A stretch of 60,638 bases of DNA from Streptomyces sp. ST2-7A (GCF_021390475.1 NZ_JAJUWS010000041.1:1-60638); one strand, 5' to 3'. Positions 50,349 to 59,317 are shown, numbered from the stretch's first letter. Notes: generated by a model not told the origin, from the sequence alone. Numbers and translations are program-made.

Positions 50349-51329
50349 TCAGGTCACGTCGTCCCAGCCGCCCGGGCGTCGCCCGTCCGCCCCGCCGGGA
50401 TCGGGCGCGGGGTCCGTCCGGTCCGGAACCCCGATGGGCGAGGGGGTCAGGTCGATGTCGGAGGCCTCGTCGTCGGAGAGATTCGCGTCCGGGTCCCGAC
50501 GGCGCCGACGGCGGTCGTTGAGCAGGGAGATCCCGACCGCGACGAAGTACAGGGCGGTGACCGGGATGGCCAGCGCGATCATGGAGACCGGGTCGGTGGG
50601 GGTGACCGCGGCGGAGAAGATCGCGATGCCGAGCACCATCCCCCGCCACCAACCCAGCATCCGCTGCCCGCTGACCACGCCGCCCAGGTTGAGCAGGACC
50701 AGGACGAGCGGCAACTCGAAGGCGAAGCCGAAGGCGATGGCCATCCGGACGATGGTGTCCAGGATGTTCTCCACCGTGACCAGGTTCTCGGCGCCCTCGG
50801 GAGTGAAGCCGAGCAGCACCACGATGGCCCGGGGCAGCAGCCAGTACGCGAACCAGCAGCCGGTCAGGAAGAGCGGCACGCCGAAGGCGACCACGGCCCG
50901 GGTGTACTTCTTCTCGTGCTGGTGCAGGCCGGGCGCCACGAACGCCCACATCTGGTACAGCCACACCGGCGAGGCGATGACCAGGCCGGTGAAGAGGGAG
51001 ACCTTGATGTAGGTGATGAACGGTGAGGTCAGACCGTCCATGGTGAGCGACGCGCAGGGGCCGTCCAACTCCTCGGGCGGTGCGCCGCGCGGGCAGGCGG
51101 GCAGCGGCGCCGTGAGCACGTTCATGATGTCCTTGGCGAAGAACATCGCGCCACAGGTGATGACGACGATCACCCCCACGGCGATCGCCAGGCGGTTGCG
51201 CAACTCCCGCAGGTGCTCACCCAGGGGCATCCTGCCCTCGGCGTCGCGTTCGCGGGCGGCGCCCCGACCGCGACCCTTGCGGGCTTTCGCCCCGTCATCC
51301 GTGTGTCGGTTGCGGATCGACCCGAGCAC
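50349..51329 (-). CDS. tatC: Twin-arginine translocase subunit TatC
   Basis: The 326-residue six-helix receptor of the Tat pathway, which exports folded proteins with twin-arginine signals. The conserved N-terminal MPLGEHLRELRNRL (cytoplasmic, signal-binding), the SPFITYIKVSLFTGLVIASPVWLYQMWAFVAPGLHQHEKK block and the GFAFELPLVLVLL helix are present. The last 60 residues are an acidic, proline-rich tail extending beyond the core. The GTG start follows GAGG-ACGAGGG. It is 92 bp after tatA. Substrates in this window could include the GHL10 hydrolase. Confidence 0.97.
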   Translation of the reverse strand: MLGSIRNRHTDDGAKARKGRGRGAARERDAEGRMPLGEHLRELRNRLAIAVGVIVVITCGAMFFAKDIMNVLTAPLPACPRGAPPEELDGPCASLTMDGLTSPFITYIKVSLFTGLVIASPVWLYQMWAFVAPGLHQHEKKYTRAVVAFGVPLFLTGCWFAYWLLPRAIVVLLGFTPEGAENLVTVENILDTIVRMAIAFGFAFELPLVLVLLNLGGVVSGQRMLGWWRGMVLGIAIFSAAVTPTDPVSMIALAIPVTALYFVAVGISLLNDRRRRRRDPDANLSDDEASDIDLTPSPIGVPDRTDPAPDPGGADGRRPGGWDDVT

Positions 51330-51357
51330 CCCTCGTCCTCATCTCGTGCGGAGTCCC

Positions 51358-51387
51358 GGCCGGCCCGTCCGGTCGGACCGGCCGGCC
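51358..51387 (-). terminator. Hairpin between tatA and tatC
   Basis: Nested perfect pairing: GGCCGGCC arms at both ends and GTCCG/CGGAC inside, with one C-C mismatch and a 2-nt loop. It may set a lower level of tatC than tatA by partial termination or mRNA processing. Confidence 0.6.
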
Positions 51388-51421
51388 CCGTCTGTGCCGG
51401 AGTCCCGACCGGCCCGGCGGG

Positions 51422-51697
51422 TCAGGCCTGGTGGGTGCTGCTCCGCGGCTCCTCGACCGGTCGGCCGCCGGTGATGTCACCGGGGGCGGCTTTGATGGTC
51501 TTGGGGGCGGGCGGCGCCTGCTGCTCGTCCGCCTCCGGGGCGGCGGGCGGGTCGTTCTTCATCGCGCCGGTCTCGCTCTTGAGGATGCGCAGCGACTTGC
51601 CCAGCGCCCGCGCCGTGTCGGGCAGCCGCTTCGCGCCGAAGAGCAGCACCACGACGGCGAGGATGATAACGATCTGCCACGGTCCGATCTGGCCCAT
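51422..51697 (-). CDS. tatA: Sec-independent protein translocase TatA
   Basis: A 91-residue protein with one N-terminal membrane helix (IGPWQIVIILAVVVLLFGAKRLPD), the conserved FGxKRLP hinge, an amphipathic helix (TARALGKSLRILKSE) and a disordered acidic tail. It forms the Tat pore with TatC. GGAGAAGG lies about 11 nt before the ATG. The first gene of the tatA-tatC pair. Confidence 0.97.
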   Translation of the reverse strand: MGQIGPWQIVIILAVVVLLFGAKRLPDTARALGKSLRILKSETGAMKNDPPAAPEADEQQAPPAPKTIKAAPGDITGGRPVEEPRSSTHQA

Positions 51698-52181
51698 ATC
51701 CGTCTACCTTCTCCATACGGGGCTGCGCGGGGAGGTCCCCGGTGTCGGAGAGGCCGGCCGGTGGTCCGGATCCCCGCCTCGGCGACACGCTGTGCACGCC
51801 CGGCAATCCTAACGCCCGGGGGTGAACACCGGGCAATGCCCGGACGTCGCCGATTGTGCGCGCCGCCGCCCGCCGGGTGACGGCACCGGCCGGGACGGGC
51901 GGGACGGGGGTGGGTTCCCGGAAGCCGGAGGCGCGGGGAGCTGCCCCGGGCGGGTGCGCGGGGCGCGGGCCGCCCGCCGCGCGACGGTGTCCCGGGGGCC
52001 GCGGAATCGGGAGAGGAACCGTCGGGGACGGGGGCGTCCGTGATCGTGACCCCCGGCCCGGCCCTCCCGGCCCCGGTCGGGATGCCGTTCGCGCACACCC
52101 GAGCCGTTGGCCTCGGTCCCGTCGAGGGGAACGGGGGAGGAAGGGTGGGGCCGGGGGGCCGGTGGGTACGTGGGGAAGGTC
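51698..52181 (-). other. tatA upstream region
   Basis: 484 bp with no supported gene. A possible minus-strand promoter is TTGCCC (near 51835) and TAGGAT (near 51810), spacer 19 nt, about 110 nt before tatA. A small perfect palindrome CCGGGCA-A-TGCCCGG at 51829-51843 overlaps the -35. The rest is G/C-rich low-complexity DNA. Confidence 0.4.
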
Positions 52182-52409
52182 TCAGCGCGAGGTGTCGCCG
52201 GCCCGGTACTCGGCGCGCAGCTCGGCGCCCTTGCGCACGGCGGGCCCGGCGACCCGTTCCAACTCCTCGGCCGCTCGCCCGATCCGCTCCGAGCTCCCGG
52301 CCACCGCCCGCGAGAAACGGTTCACCTCCAGGCCGACCCGGACGGCGAGGACGCCGAGCACGGCGACGCCGCAGAAGGCGAGGGCTACGTGGAGCATCGG
52401 CCAGAACAT
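52182..52409 (-). CDS. Small single-pass membrane protein, unknown
   Basis: A 75-residue protein: one N-terminal membrane helix (MLHVALAFCGVAVLGVLAVRVGLEV) and an amphipathic, charged C-terminal helix (RFSRAVAGSSERIGRAAEELERVAG). A TAGTCT box ends 7 nt before the ATG, with no ribosome site, so the mRNA is likely leaderless. It lies between pafC and tatA on the same strand, a position where streptomycetes have a similar small gene. The layout is reminiscent of DUF948-type proteins. Function unknown. Confidence 0.7.
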   Translation of the reverse strand: MFWPMLHVALAFCGVAVLGVLAVRVGLEVNRFSRAVAGSSERIGRAAEELERVAGPAVRKGAELRAEYRAGDTSR

Positions 52410-52554
52410 GCCCCGGAGACTACCGGGCGTTCACCCGGACGGCGGGCCCGGCCCACCGGGGCGCGGCGCGATCCGGAACGCCGCGATCGGGTGATCGGGA
52501 CGCTCACCGGGGCCCCGCCGGCGCGCGCGTGCCGCCGGGATCACCCCGACCGCG

Positions 52555-53514
52555 TCACTCGTAGGCCGCCAGGGCCTCCCGGGCCGCGGTCACCGCGCTC
52601 TCGGCCAGCTCGGGCGGGGAGACGATCCGACCGTCGCGCCCCAACCGCAGGGCCAGCCGGCGCAGTCCCGCCGGATCGGCGGTGCGCAGGGTGATCCGCA
52701 GTCCGTCGTCGGCGAGTTCCTCGGTGCTCTCCGGCTGGTAGTACTCCGCCACCCAGCGCCCCCCGGGGCCGACCTCGACGACCACCTCGGGGTCGTCGGG
52801 GGCCGGTTGCACGAGGCCCGCGCCCAGGTCACGGGGCTCCAGCGCCGGCGGTTCGGCCGGGGCGTCGAGCACCTCGATCCCGGCGATGCGGTCCAACCGG
52901 AAGGTGCGGCGCGCCTCGGAACGGCGGCACCACGCCTCCAGGTAGGTGTGGCCCGGGGCGATCATCCGGATGGGGTCGACCTCGCGCTCGGAGACGGCGT
53001 CGCGCCCCGGCGAGTAGTAGCGCAACCGCAGCCGACGGCGCTCGGCCAGCGCCCGCTCCACGTCGGCGAAGACCTCGCCCTCGGACTCGAAGGTGACCGT
53101 CAGCCGCGAGCTGGCCCCGGCGGTCTCGCCGGCCGCCTCCTCCAGCTTGGCGGTGGCGGTGAGCAGGGCTTCACGGTCGCCCTCGCGCAGACCCGGCAGC
53201 GCGGCCACCGCGCGGGCGGCCACGAGCAGGGCCGTGGCCTCGTCGGCGGCCAGTCGCAGCGGCTCGCGGGCTCCGTCGGAGACCGCCTCGGCGTTGTGCC
53301 ACCAGATCTGTTCACCGTCGGTGTCGATGTCCAGGAGGTCGCCGCCCCGGTAGCTGATCCCGCACATGGGCAGCAGCCGCAGGTCCGAGATCAGGGTCTC
53401 CTCGCCGACGCCGAAGGCGCGGGCGACCTCCTCCACCCGGGCGCCGGGGCGGTCGCGCAGGTAGGTGACCAGGGACAGCATCCGCCGGGTGCGGTCGATG
53501 GCGTTGGACGCCAT
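52555..53514 (-). CDS. pafC: WYL-domain transcriptional activator PafC
   Basis: A 319-residue regulator with a helix-turn-helix near the N terminus (RVEEVARAFGVGEETLISDLRLL, about 26-48) and a WYL domain (about 140-240, RRLRLRYYSPGRD...REVDPIRMIAPGHTYLEAWCRRSEARRTFRLDRI). With PafB it forms a complex that switches on LecA-independent DNA-damage genes in mycobacteria. The frame is open upstream; ATG 53514 is the family start. It follows pafB by 74 bp and is probably co-transcribed with it. Confidence 0.92.
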   Translation of the reverse strand: MASNAIDRTRRMLSLVTYLRDRPGARVEEVARAFGVGEETLISDLRLLPMCGISYRGGDLLDIDTDGEQIWWHNAEAVSDGAREPLRLAADEATALLVAARAVAALPGLREGDREALLTATAKLEEAAGETAGASSRLTVTFESEGEVFADVERALAERRRLRLRYYSPGRDAVSEREVDPIRMIAPGHTYLEAWCRRSEARRTFRLDRIAGIEVLDAPAEPPALEPRDLGAGLVQPAPDDPEVVVEVGPGGRWVAEYYQPESTEELADDGLRITLRTADPAGLRRLALRLGRDGRIVSPPELAESAVTAAREALAAYE

Positions 53515-53588
53515 GTGGGTGCCTCTTCTCCGCTGCTCTCGTTCGTCATCCGTCTCCCGGCTCCCCCGGCACGGGGCGTCCGGTGTGG

Positions 53589-54542
53589 TCAGCCCTTGGC
53601 CACCGCGCGCAGGCGGTCCACCACGTCGGCCCGCAGGTCGGCCGGTTCGAGGACCACCACGTCGGGGCCGAACTCCGCGAGCCAGGCCCCCAGCCCGTGG
53701 CCGTGCGGGATCTCCAGCTCGTCCCAATCGTCGTCGATCCGTCGCGTCCCGTGGGCCCTGGCCCGCAGGGGGTAGCCCCGATCGGTCCGCAGCCGGATCC
53801 GGGCCCGGCCCAGGGGCTTCTCCCCCGCCCACGCCGCCACGGCCTCACGGATCTCGACCCGGTCCGGGACCGGCGCGGTGAAGGAACCGGCGCGGGAGGT
53901 GACCCGCCCCGTGATGCGGGAGAGCCGGAAAACCCGACGGTCGCCCCGGTCCCGGTCCCAACCGGCCAGGTACCAGTGACCGTGCCAGCACTCCAGCGCC
54001 CACGGCTCCACCTGTCGGGTCCCGGGGCGGGCGGCGGTGGACTTGCGGTAGGGGAAGGTGACGGGGCGGCGCTCCCGGCAGGCGATCATCAGCGGTTCGA
54101 AGGCCGCGTCACCGCCGGGGATGCGGGGCTCCAGCACCCAGCCGGACTCGCGTTCGGCGTCGGCCTCGGGCATCCCGGCCGCGCGCAGTTTCTGCAGCGC
54201 GCCACTGGCCGCGCCCGCCAGCCGGGCCTGCTGCCACACCCGGGCGGCCAGCCCCAGGGCGGCGGCCTCCGCGATGTCCAGGGTGATCGGGGGCAGGCGG
54301 TTGCTGTCGGGGCGGGCGACGTAGGCGGTCTCGCCCTCCACGCTCTCCACGGTCTCGATGACCATGCCCAGTTCGCGGAGGTCGTCCTTGTCCCTCTCGA
54401 ACATGCGGTTGAAGGCGTCCTCGCCGGACACCTCCAGGTACGCCTCGATGGTGGCGCGCAGCTCGCGCTTGGTGAGCGGCCGTCCGCTCCCGCGCAGGCA
54501 CAGCGCCAGATTCATCAGCCGCTCGGCCTTGGGAATCGCCAT
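53589..54542 (-). CDS. pafB: WYL-domain transcriptional activator PafB
   Basis: A 317-residue partner of PafC. N-terminal winged helix (AERLMNLALCLRGSGRPLTKRELRATIEAY) then a WYL domain (about 150-235, RRPVTFPYRKSTAARPGTRQVEPWALECWHGHWYLAGWDRDRGDRRVFRLSRI). The ATG at 54542 gives MAIPKAERLM, the usual beginning; upstream in-frame residues are not conserved-looking. The upstream FKBP gene is separated from pafB by a strong hairpin, so pafBC form their own unit. Confidence 0.92.
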   Translation of the reverse strand: MAIPKAERLMNLALCLRGSGRPLTKRELRATIEAYLEVSGEDAFNRMFERDKDDLRELGMVIETVESVEGETAYVARPDSNRLPPITLDIAEAAALGLAARVWQQARLAGAASGALQKLRAAGMPEADAERESGWVLEPRIPGGDAAFEPLMIACRERRPVTFPYRKSTAARPGTRQVEPWALECWHGHWYLAGWDRDRGDRRVFRLSRITGRVTSRAGSFTAPVPDRVEIREAVAAWAGEKPLGRARIRLRTDRGYPLRARAHGTRRIDDDWDELEIPHGHGLGAWLAEFGPDVVVLEPADLRADVVDRLRAVAKG

Positions 54543-54618
54543 CGCCGATCCGCCCTCTTCTTCGTGGAACACCCCGGTGACCGACCGTACCGCCATCACG
54601 ACCCCGGGCGAAAGTTCG

Positions 54619-54648
54619 GGCCCGTTCCCCCGGTCGGGGGAACGGGCC
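54619..54648 (-). terminator. Terminator between the FKBP gene and pafB
   Basis: Perfect 13-bp stem (GGCCCGTTCCCCC and complement) with a GGTC loop, 76 bp past the FKBP stop. Confidence 0.8.
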
Positions 54649-54723
54649 AGGGGTCCGATCCCCGCGTCCCGGGGGCACCGGGAACGTCGGGAACCTCGGA
54701 GGGAAACGGCCCGGCGGACCGCC

Positions 54724-55095
54724 TCAGACGGAGACCAGGTCGCAGACGAAGATCAGCGTCTCGCCCGGCTTGATGGCGCTGCCCGCGCCGCGGTCGCCGT
54801 AGGCCAGGTGCGGCGGGATGACCAGCTGACGCCGGCCGCCGACCCGCATGCCCTGCACCCCGCGGTCCCAGCCGGCGATGACCTGCCCGGCGCCGAGTTG
54901 GAACTGCAGCGGACGACCGCGGTTCCAGCTGGCGTCGAACTCCTCGCCGCTGCCGAAGGACACGCCCACGTAGTGGACGGAGACGGTGTCACCGGCCTTC
55001 GCCTCCGGGCCGTCCCCCTGCACGACATCGGTGATCTGCAGGTCGGCCGGGGGCTCGCCACCCGGGAAGTCCACCTCGGGCTTGGTGTTGCTCAC
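54724..55095 (-). CDS. FKBP-type peptidyl-prolyl cis-trans isomerase, cytoplasmic
   Basis: A 123-residue single-domain FKBP that speeds proline isomerisation in proteins. Family residues are visible: VHYVGVSFGSGEEFDASWNRG, FQLGAGQVIAGWDRGVQGMRVGGRRQLVIPPHLAYGDRG and TLIFVCDLVSV, including the Trp at the base of the pocket. No signal peptide. GTG 55095 is chosen because AGGAG lies 6 nt upstream and the frame beyond is arbitrary. It lies 269 bp downstream of a larger FKBP gene on the same strand. Confidence 0.94.
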   Translation of the reverse strand: MSNTKPEVDFPGGEPPADLQITDVVQGDGPEAKAGDTVSVHYVGVSFGSGEEFDASWNRGRPLQFQLGAGQVIAGWDRGVQGMRVGGRRQLVIPPHLAYGDRGAGSAIKPGETLIFVCDLVSV

Positions 55096-55364
55096 GCGTT
55101 GCTCCTGTGATGTGTGCGTGGGTGGTGGCCGCGACGGTGTCGCACCGGTCACCGGTGGGGCCGCCGCGGGGTTCGCGCGGGTTCGGCGCGCGGAGGCGCC
55201 GGGGTGCGCCGCGCGTGCTCCCGGCCCCGGTGGGGCGCCGGGAGGACCCGCCGGCCTCCCCCTTCCGGGGGTGGGGCCCGCGGGAGACGGGGGCGGGGAC
55301 GGGACCGGCGCGGTACGGCTCGGTGAGCGGTCCGCGTCCCCGGGTGCCGGGGCGGGGCCCCGGG

Positions 55365-56381
55365 TCAGACGGCGTCCAGGATGTCGACGACGAAGACCAA
55401 CGTCTCCTCCTGCAGTTCGTGGCCCTCCGCGCCGCCGTAGCCCTGCTCCGGCGGGATGACCAGCAGCACCCGGTCACCGACGTTGCTGCCGACCAGCACC
55501 TCGTCCCACCCCTGGATCACCTGGCCGACGCCGATGCCGAACTTGGCGGCGGCCTCGCGGCTCCAGGAGGAGTCGAAGACCTCGCCGTCGCTCCAGGCGG
55601 CGCCGGTGTACTGGGCGATGAGCTGGGTGCCGGCCTCGACCTCGGGCCCGTCGCCCTCGATGAGGACCTGGGAACGCAGCTCCCGCGGCGGGTCCTCGCC
55701 CTCCGGAACGGTGATCACGGCGGGCTCGGTACCGTCGGCCTCGACCTCGGGCATGCCCTCCTCGACGGGGGCCTGCTCGCCCTCGGCCCGGCCCTGCGCG
55801 TCGATCACGGTGACCACGTCGTAGACGAAGACGACACTGTCGTCCTCCTCGAAGCCGAGCTGGGTGGCGATGTCACCGATCAGCTCCACGGCCGAGCCCT
55901 GGACGACCACCCGGCTGCCCTCGTTGACGCCGATCAGCGGCTCGGTGGCGGCGGGCGGCAGCAGGTCGTCGACGTTCACCCGGAGCGCGGCGTAGACCGG
56001 GTCGCCCTCCTCGGCCTGCTGCTCCTCCCCGCCCTCGGGGTCGGCGACCATCGGACGCCAGGTGTTGACGAGGTCCTCCTGCTCGGAGTCGGGGGACCGC
56101 ACCAGCAGGCCCGCCCGCAGGTAGTCGCCGTCGGACACCTCCGGTCCGTCGCCCTGCACCAGGACGTCCACCCGGGTCTCGTCGGACCGCTCGGCGTCGT
56201 CCTCGACGCCGACCTCGGGCTCCTCACCCATGTCGCCGGTCACCGTCGCGACCGGCCAGGACGCCGTCGCGCTCTCGCCGTCGTCGACCTCGGATTCGGC
56301 GTTGCCGCAGGCCGCGGTCAGCAGAAGGGCCGGGACGGCGAGTGCCGCGACGAGGCGGTGTGCTCTCTTCGTGGGGGTCAT
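55365..56381 (-). CDS. FKBP-type peptidyl-prolyl isomerase lipoprotein
   Basis: A 338-residue surface lipoprotein. The signal peptide ends in the lipobox LTAAC (Cys25), then an acidic stretch. The C-terminal FKBP domain (about 230-338) has TGAAWSDGEVFDSSWSREAAAKFGIGVGQVIQGWDEVLVGSNVGDRVLLVIPPEQGYGG. Residues about 75-200 repeat the entry pattern (VQGDGPEVSDGDYL versus IEGDGPEVEAGTQL) and end VVFVYDVVTVID, so they are a degenerate second FKBP-like fold. ATG 56381 is the first start placing the signal peptide correctly. Gene lies directly downstream of pafA. Confidence 0.9.
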   Translation of the reverse strand: MTPTKRAHRLVAALAVPALLLTAACGNAESEVDDGESATASWPVATVTGDMGEEPEVGVEDDAERSDETRVDVLVQGDGPEVSDGDYLRAGLLVRSPDSEQEDLVNTWRPMVADPEGGEEQQAEEGDPVYAALRVNVDDLLPPAATEPLIGVNEGSRVVVQGSAVELIGDIATQLGFEEDDSVVFVYDVVTVIDAQGRAEGEQAPVEEGMPEVEADGTEPAVITVPEGEDPPRELRSQVLIEGDGPEVEAGTQLIAQYTGAAWSDGEVFDSSWSREAAAKFGIGVGQVIQGWDEVLVGSNVGDRVLLVIPPEQGYGGAEGHELQEETLVFVVDILDAV

Positions 56382-56439
56382 CAGTCCAACTCGCGGTAGA
56401 GGGGGTGGGGGCGGAACCCTCCGGTCCCGCCCCACCCTA

Positions 56440-56460
56440 CGGCTTCACCCGACGAAGCCG
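56440..56460 (-). terminator. Hairpin after pafA
   Basis: 7-bp stem CGGCTTC/GAAGCCG with a 7-nt loop, located between the pafA stop and the FKBP lipoprotein start. A candidate pafA terminator of moderate strength. Confidence 0.45.
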
Positions 56461-56496
56461 GCGTCACTCGCCCCGGGAGGCACGCGATTGCCCGGA

Positions 56497-57858
56497 TCAC
56501 ATCCCCGCGATGAGCTTCTCCACCCGCTCGTCGACCGAGCGGAAGGGGTCCTTGCACAGCACGGTGCGCTGCGCCTGGTCGTTGAGCTTGAGGTGCACCC
56601 AGTCGACCGTGAAGTCGCGGCGCTGCTCCTGGGCGCGACGGATGAAGTCGCCGCGCAGTCGGGCCCGGGTGGTCTGCGGGGGCACCGACTTGCCCTGGAA
56701 GATCTTCAGGTCGTTGCACACCCGCTTGGCCTGCCCGCGCCGTTCCAGCAGGTAGTACAGACCCCGTCGACGGTGGATGTCGTGGTAGGCCAGGTCCAGT
56801 TGGGCGACCCGGGGGTTGGACATGGACAGACCGTGCTTGGCCCGGTAGCGCTCGATCAGGCGGTGCTTCATCACCCAGTCGATCTCGGTCTCCACCCGGT
56901 CCAGCCGCTCCTCACGGACGGCGTCCAGGGTGCGGCCCCACAGCTCCAGCACCCGGGCGGTGATACCGGTGCGGGCACCGCGACGCTCGCAGAAGTCCAG
57001 CGCCTTCTCGTAGTACTCCTGCTGGATCTCCAGCGCGGAGGCCTCCCGACCGGTGGCCAGGCGCACCTTGCGCTGCCCGGTGATGTCGTGGCTGACCTCG
57101 CGGATCGCCCGGATGGGGTTCTCCAGGGTGAGATCCCGCATGACCGTGCCGGCCTCGATCATGCGCAGCACCAGGTCCGTGGCGCCCACCTTGAGCAGCA
57201 TGGTGACCTCGGACATGTTGGAGTCGCCGACGATCACGTGCAGCCGGCGGTAGCGCTCGGCGTCGGCGTGCGGCTCGTCACGGGTGTTGATGATCGGACG
57301 GGAACGGGTGGTCGCCGAGCTGACCCCCTCCCAGATGTGCTCGGCGCGCTGGCTGACGCAGTACACCGCGCCGCGCGGGGTCTGCAGGACCTTGCCCGCC
57401 CCACAGATCAGTTGGCGGGTGACGAGGAAGGGGATGAGGACGTCGGCGAGGCGGGAGAACTCGCCGTGCCGGGCCACGAGGTAGTTCTCGTGACAGCCGT
57501 AGGAGTTGCCGGCGGAATCGGTGTTGTTCTTGAACAGATACACGTCACCGGCGATGCCCTCCTCGTGCAGCCGGCGCTCGGCGTCGACGAGCAGACCCTC
57601 CAGGATCCGCTCGCCCGCCTTGTCGTGGGTGATCAGCTCGATGACGTTGTCGCACTCGGGAGTGGCGTACTCGGGGTGCGAGCCCACATCGAGGTAGAGC
57701 CGGGCACCATTACGGAGGAAGACGTTGCTGCTGCGGCCCCATGACACGACGCGGCGGAAGAGGTACCGGGCGACCTCGTCCGGGGACAGCCGACGCTGTC
57801 CCCGGAAGGTGCAGGTGACCCCGTACTCGTTCTCCAGCCCGAAGATTCGGCGGTCCAT
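56497..57858 (-). CDS. pafA: Pup--protein ligase PafA
   Basis: A 453-residue ATP-dependent ligase that attaches the prokaryotic ubiquitin-like protein Pup to lysines of target proteins. It has the glutamine synthetase-like fold with the metal-binding GLENEYGVT at residues 7-15, the FLRNGARLYLDVGSHPEYATPE block (near residue 50) and FKNNTDSAGNSYGCHENYLV (near 110). The length matches PafA; Dop paralogues carry an extra loop in the N-terminal region, absent here. ATG 57858 is the family start and follows a TACTGT box by 6 nt, so the mRNA is likely leaderless. Confidence 0.97.
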   Translation of the reverse strand: MDRRIFGLENEYGVTCTFRGQRRLSPDEVARYLFRRVVSWGRSSNVFLRNGARLYLDVGSHPEYATPECDNVIELITHDKAGERILEGLLVDAERRLHEEGIAGDVYLFKNNTDSAGNSYGCHENYLVARHGEFSRLADVLIPFLVTRQLICGAGKVLQTPRGAVYCVSQRAEHIWEGVSSATTRSRPIINTRDEPHADAERYRRLHVIVGDSNMSEVTMLLKVGATDLVLRMIEAGTVMRDLTLENPIRAIREVSHDITGQRKVRLATGREASALEIQQEYYEKALDFCERRGARTGITARVLELWGRTLDAVREERLDRVETEIDWVMKHRLIERYRAKHGLSMSNPRVAQLDLAYHDIHRRRGLYYLLERRGQAKRVCNDLKIFQGKSVPPQTTRARLRGDFIRRAQEQRRDFTVDWVHLKLNDQAQRTVLCKDPFRSVDERVEKLIAGM

Positions 57859-57916
57859 GAGTGAACAGTACGCCCGGGGACGCCCCGGCAAACCGGCTCC
57901 GACGCGCCGGAGGGGA

Positions 57917-59248
57917 TCATTTCCGGGGGCCGGCCGCTCCCCCGGTGGTTCCGACGCCCCCGGCACCCCCCGCGCCCGGCGCGTCGGAGCCGAGCGGGAG
58001 CGCCGGTTCGGTGGGGGCGGCACCGGGAACCGGCGCCACGGCGGTCCCCGCGACCGGTGCCGTACGCCGCACGGGCGTGCCCAGCACCCGACGGGTCGCC
58101 ACCAGGACCAGTACCGCCGCCACACCGCCGACCGCGGAGACGGCGAAGCCGGCGTCCGTCCCCCAGCGTTCCAGGATCGGGCCGGCGGCGGCGGTACCCA
58201 ACGCGGAGCCCACCCCGAAGGTGGTCACCAGCCACGAGAAGGCCTCGGTGACGGTGCCGGTGGGGGCGTGCCGGTCGATGACCACGAACGCGCAGGCCAA
58301 CACGGGCGCCAGGAAGAGTCCGGCGAGCGCGGCGAGCGCGGTCATCGGGACCAGCGAGTCCGGGGCCAGCGGCAGGGGCAGATACCCCACGGCCAGGGCG
58401 ACGACCAGCAGGCGCAACCGCCGCTCCGGCTCCCCGCTCCAGTGCCGGGCCCCGTACAGCAGACCGCCGAGCAGGGCACCGGCGCCGAGACCGGAGAGCA
58501 GCCAGGTGGAGGCCAGTTCGTCACCGCGCACCTCCGCCCAGGCCACCGCGGCCACGGCGATCGCGCCGAGTGCCGCGCCGATGAAGAAGAACGCGCCCAA
58601 CAGCGACAGCAGGCCGGGCGAGCGCAGGGCCCCGAGCCAGTGCGCCTCGCGCGGGGCGCTGCGCCAACGACGGGAGGGTTCGGAGACGACCACGGAGAGC
58701 GCCCCCAGCACGCCGAACGCGTTGATCACCAGGAGGGCGACGGCCGGGGACCAGACCCCCGCCAGGACCAGCACCACCAGGGGGCCGGCGGCGAACATGA
58801 TCTCCTGTGCCACCGCGTCCAGGGCGTAGGCGCGGTGCAGCATCCCCTCACCGCGCAGGACGCTCGGCCACAGGGCCCGCAGCCCGCCCTCCAGGGGCGG
58901 GGTGGTCAGGCCGGCGACCAGGACGGCGGCGTGGGCGAGCGGCAGCGGGTCCAGGCCGGAGACGGCGAAGGCGCCCATGGCCACCGCGGAGACGAGGGCC
59001 GAGGGGAGCATCACGCGTGGCTGGCCGTACAGGTCGGCCAGTCGGCCGAGCAGGGGCTGGCCCACGGCGGTGGCCAGGCCGTAGAGCCCGGCCAGGAGAC
59101 CGGCGAGGGGGTATCCACCGCCCTCGGCCCGGACGAAGATCACGATCGCGAGCGCGGCGGTGCCGTAGGGCAGGCGTCCCACGAGGGTGCCGACGAGCAG
59201 TCGGGTCGTGTGCCGGGCGCGCAGCAACTCCAGGTAGCCGGTGGCCAT
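57917..59248 (-). CDS. MFS transporter
   Basis: A 443-residue major facilitator protein with about 12 helices and an alanine/glycine/proline-rich cytoplasmic tail of about 45 residues. It starts MATGYLELLRARHTTRLLVGTLVGRLPYG. The loop between helices 2 and 3 reads GQPLLGRLADLYGQPRVML, the MFS signature position, and the same half-site occurs as PAAGPILERWGTD later. GGAGG lies about 7 nt before the ATG. It is divergent from a LacI-family regulator, which is the natural candidate for its control. The substrate is not shown by sequence; an exporter of a drug or sugar-like compound is most likely. Confidence 0.9.
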   Translation of the reverse strand: MATGYLELLRARHTTRLLVGTLVGRLPYGTAALAIVIFVRAEGGGYPLAGLLAGLYGLATAVGQPLLGRLADLYGQPRVMLPSALVSAVAMGAFAVSGLDPLPLAHAAVLVAGLTTPPLEGGLRALWPSVLRGEGMLHRAYALDAVAQEIMFAAGPLVVLVLAGVWSPAVALLVINAFGVLGALSVVVSEPSRRWRSAPREAHWLGALRSPGLLSLLGAFFFIGAALGAIAVAAVAWAEVRGDELASTWLLSGLGAGALLGGLLYGARHWSGEPERRLRLLVVALAVGYLPLPLAPDSLVPMTALAALAGLFLAPVLACAFVVIDRHAPTGTVTEAFSWLVTTFGVGSALGTAAAGPILERWGTDAGFAVSAVGGVAAVLVLVATRRVLGTPVRRTAPVAGTAVAPVPGAAPTEPALPLGSDAPGAGGAGGVGTTGGAAGPRK

Positions 59249-59317
59249 CGGGGGTCCTCCCGAACGGGCGCCGGTCGGGCGCGGGTCCCGACGCGGGAGG
59301 CCGTGCGCGTCCTGCGC

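Noticed and set aside
56497..57858. Dop deamidase instead of PafA
   Set aside because: The N-terminal Dop-specific loop is absent and the start MDRRIFGLENEYG fits PafA.
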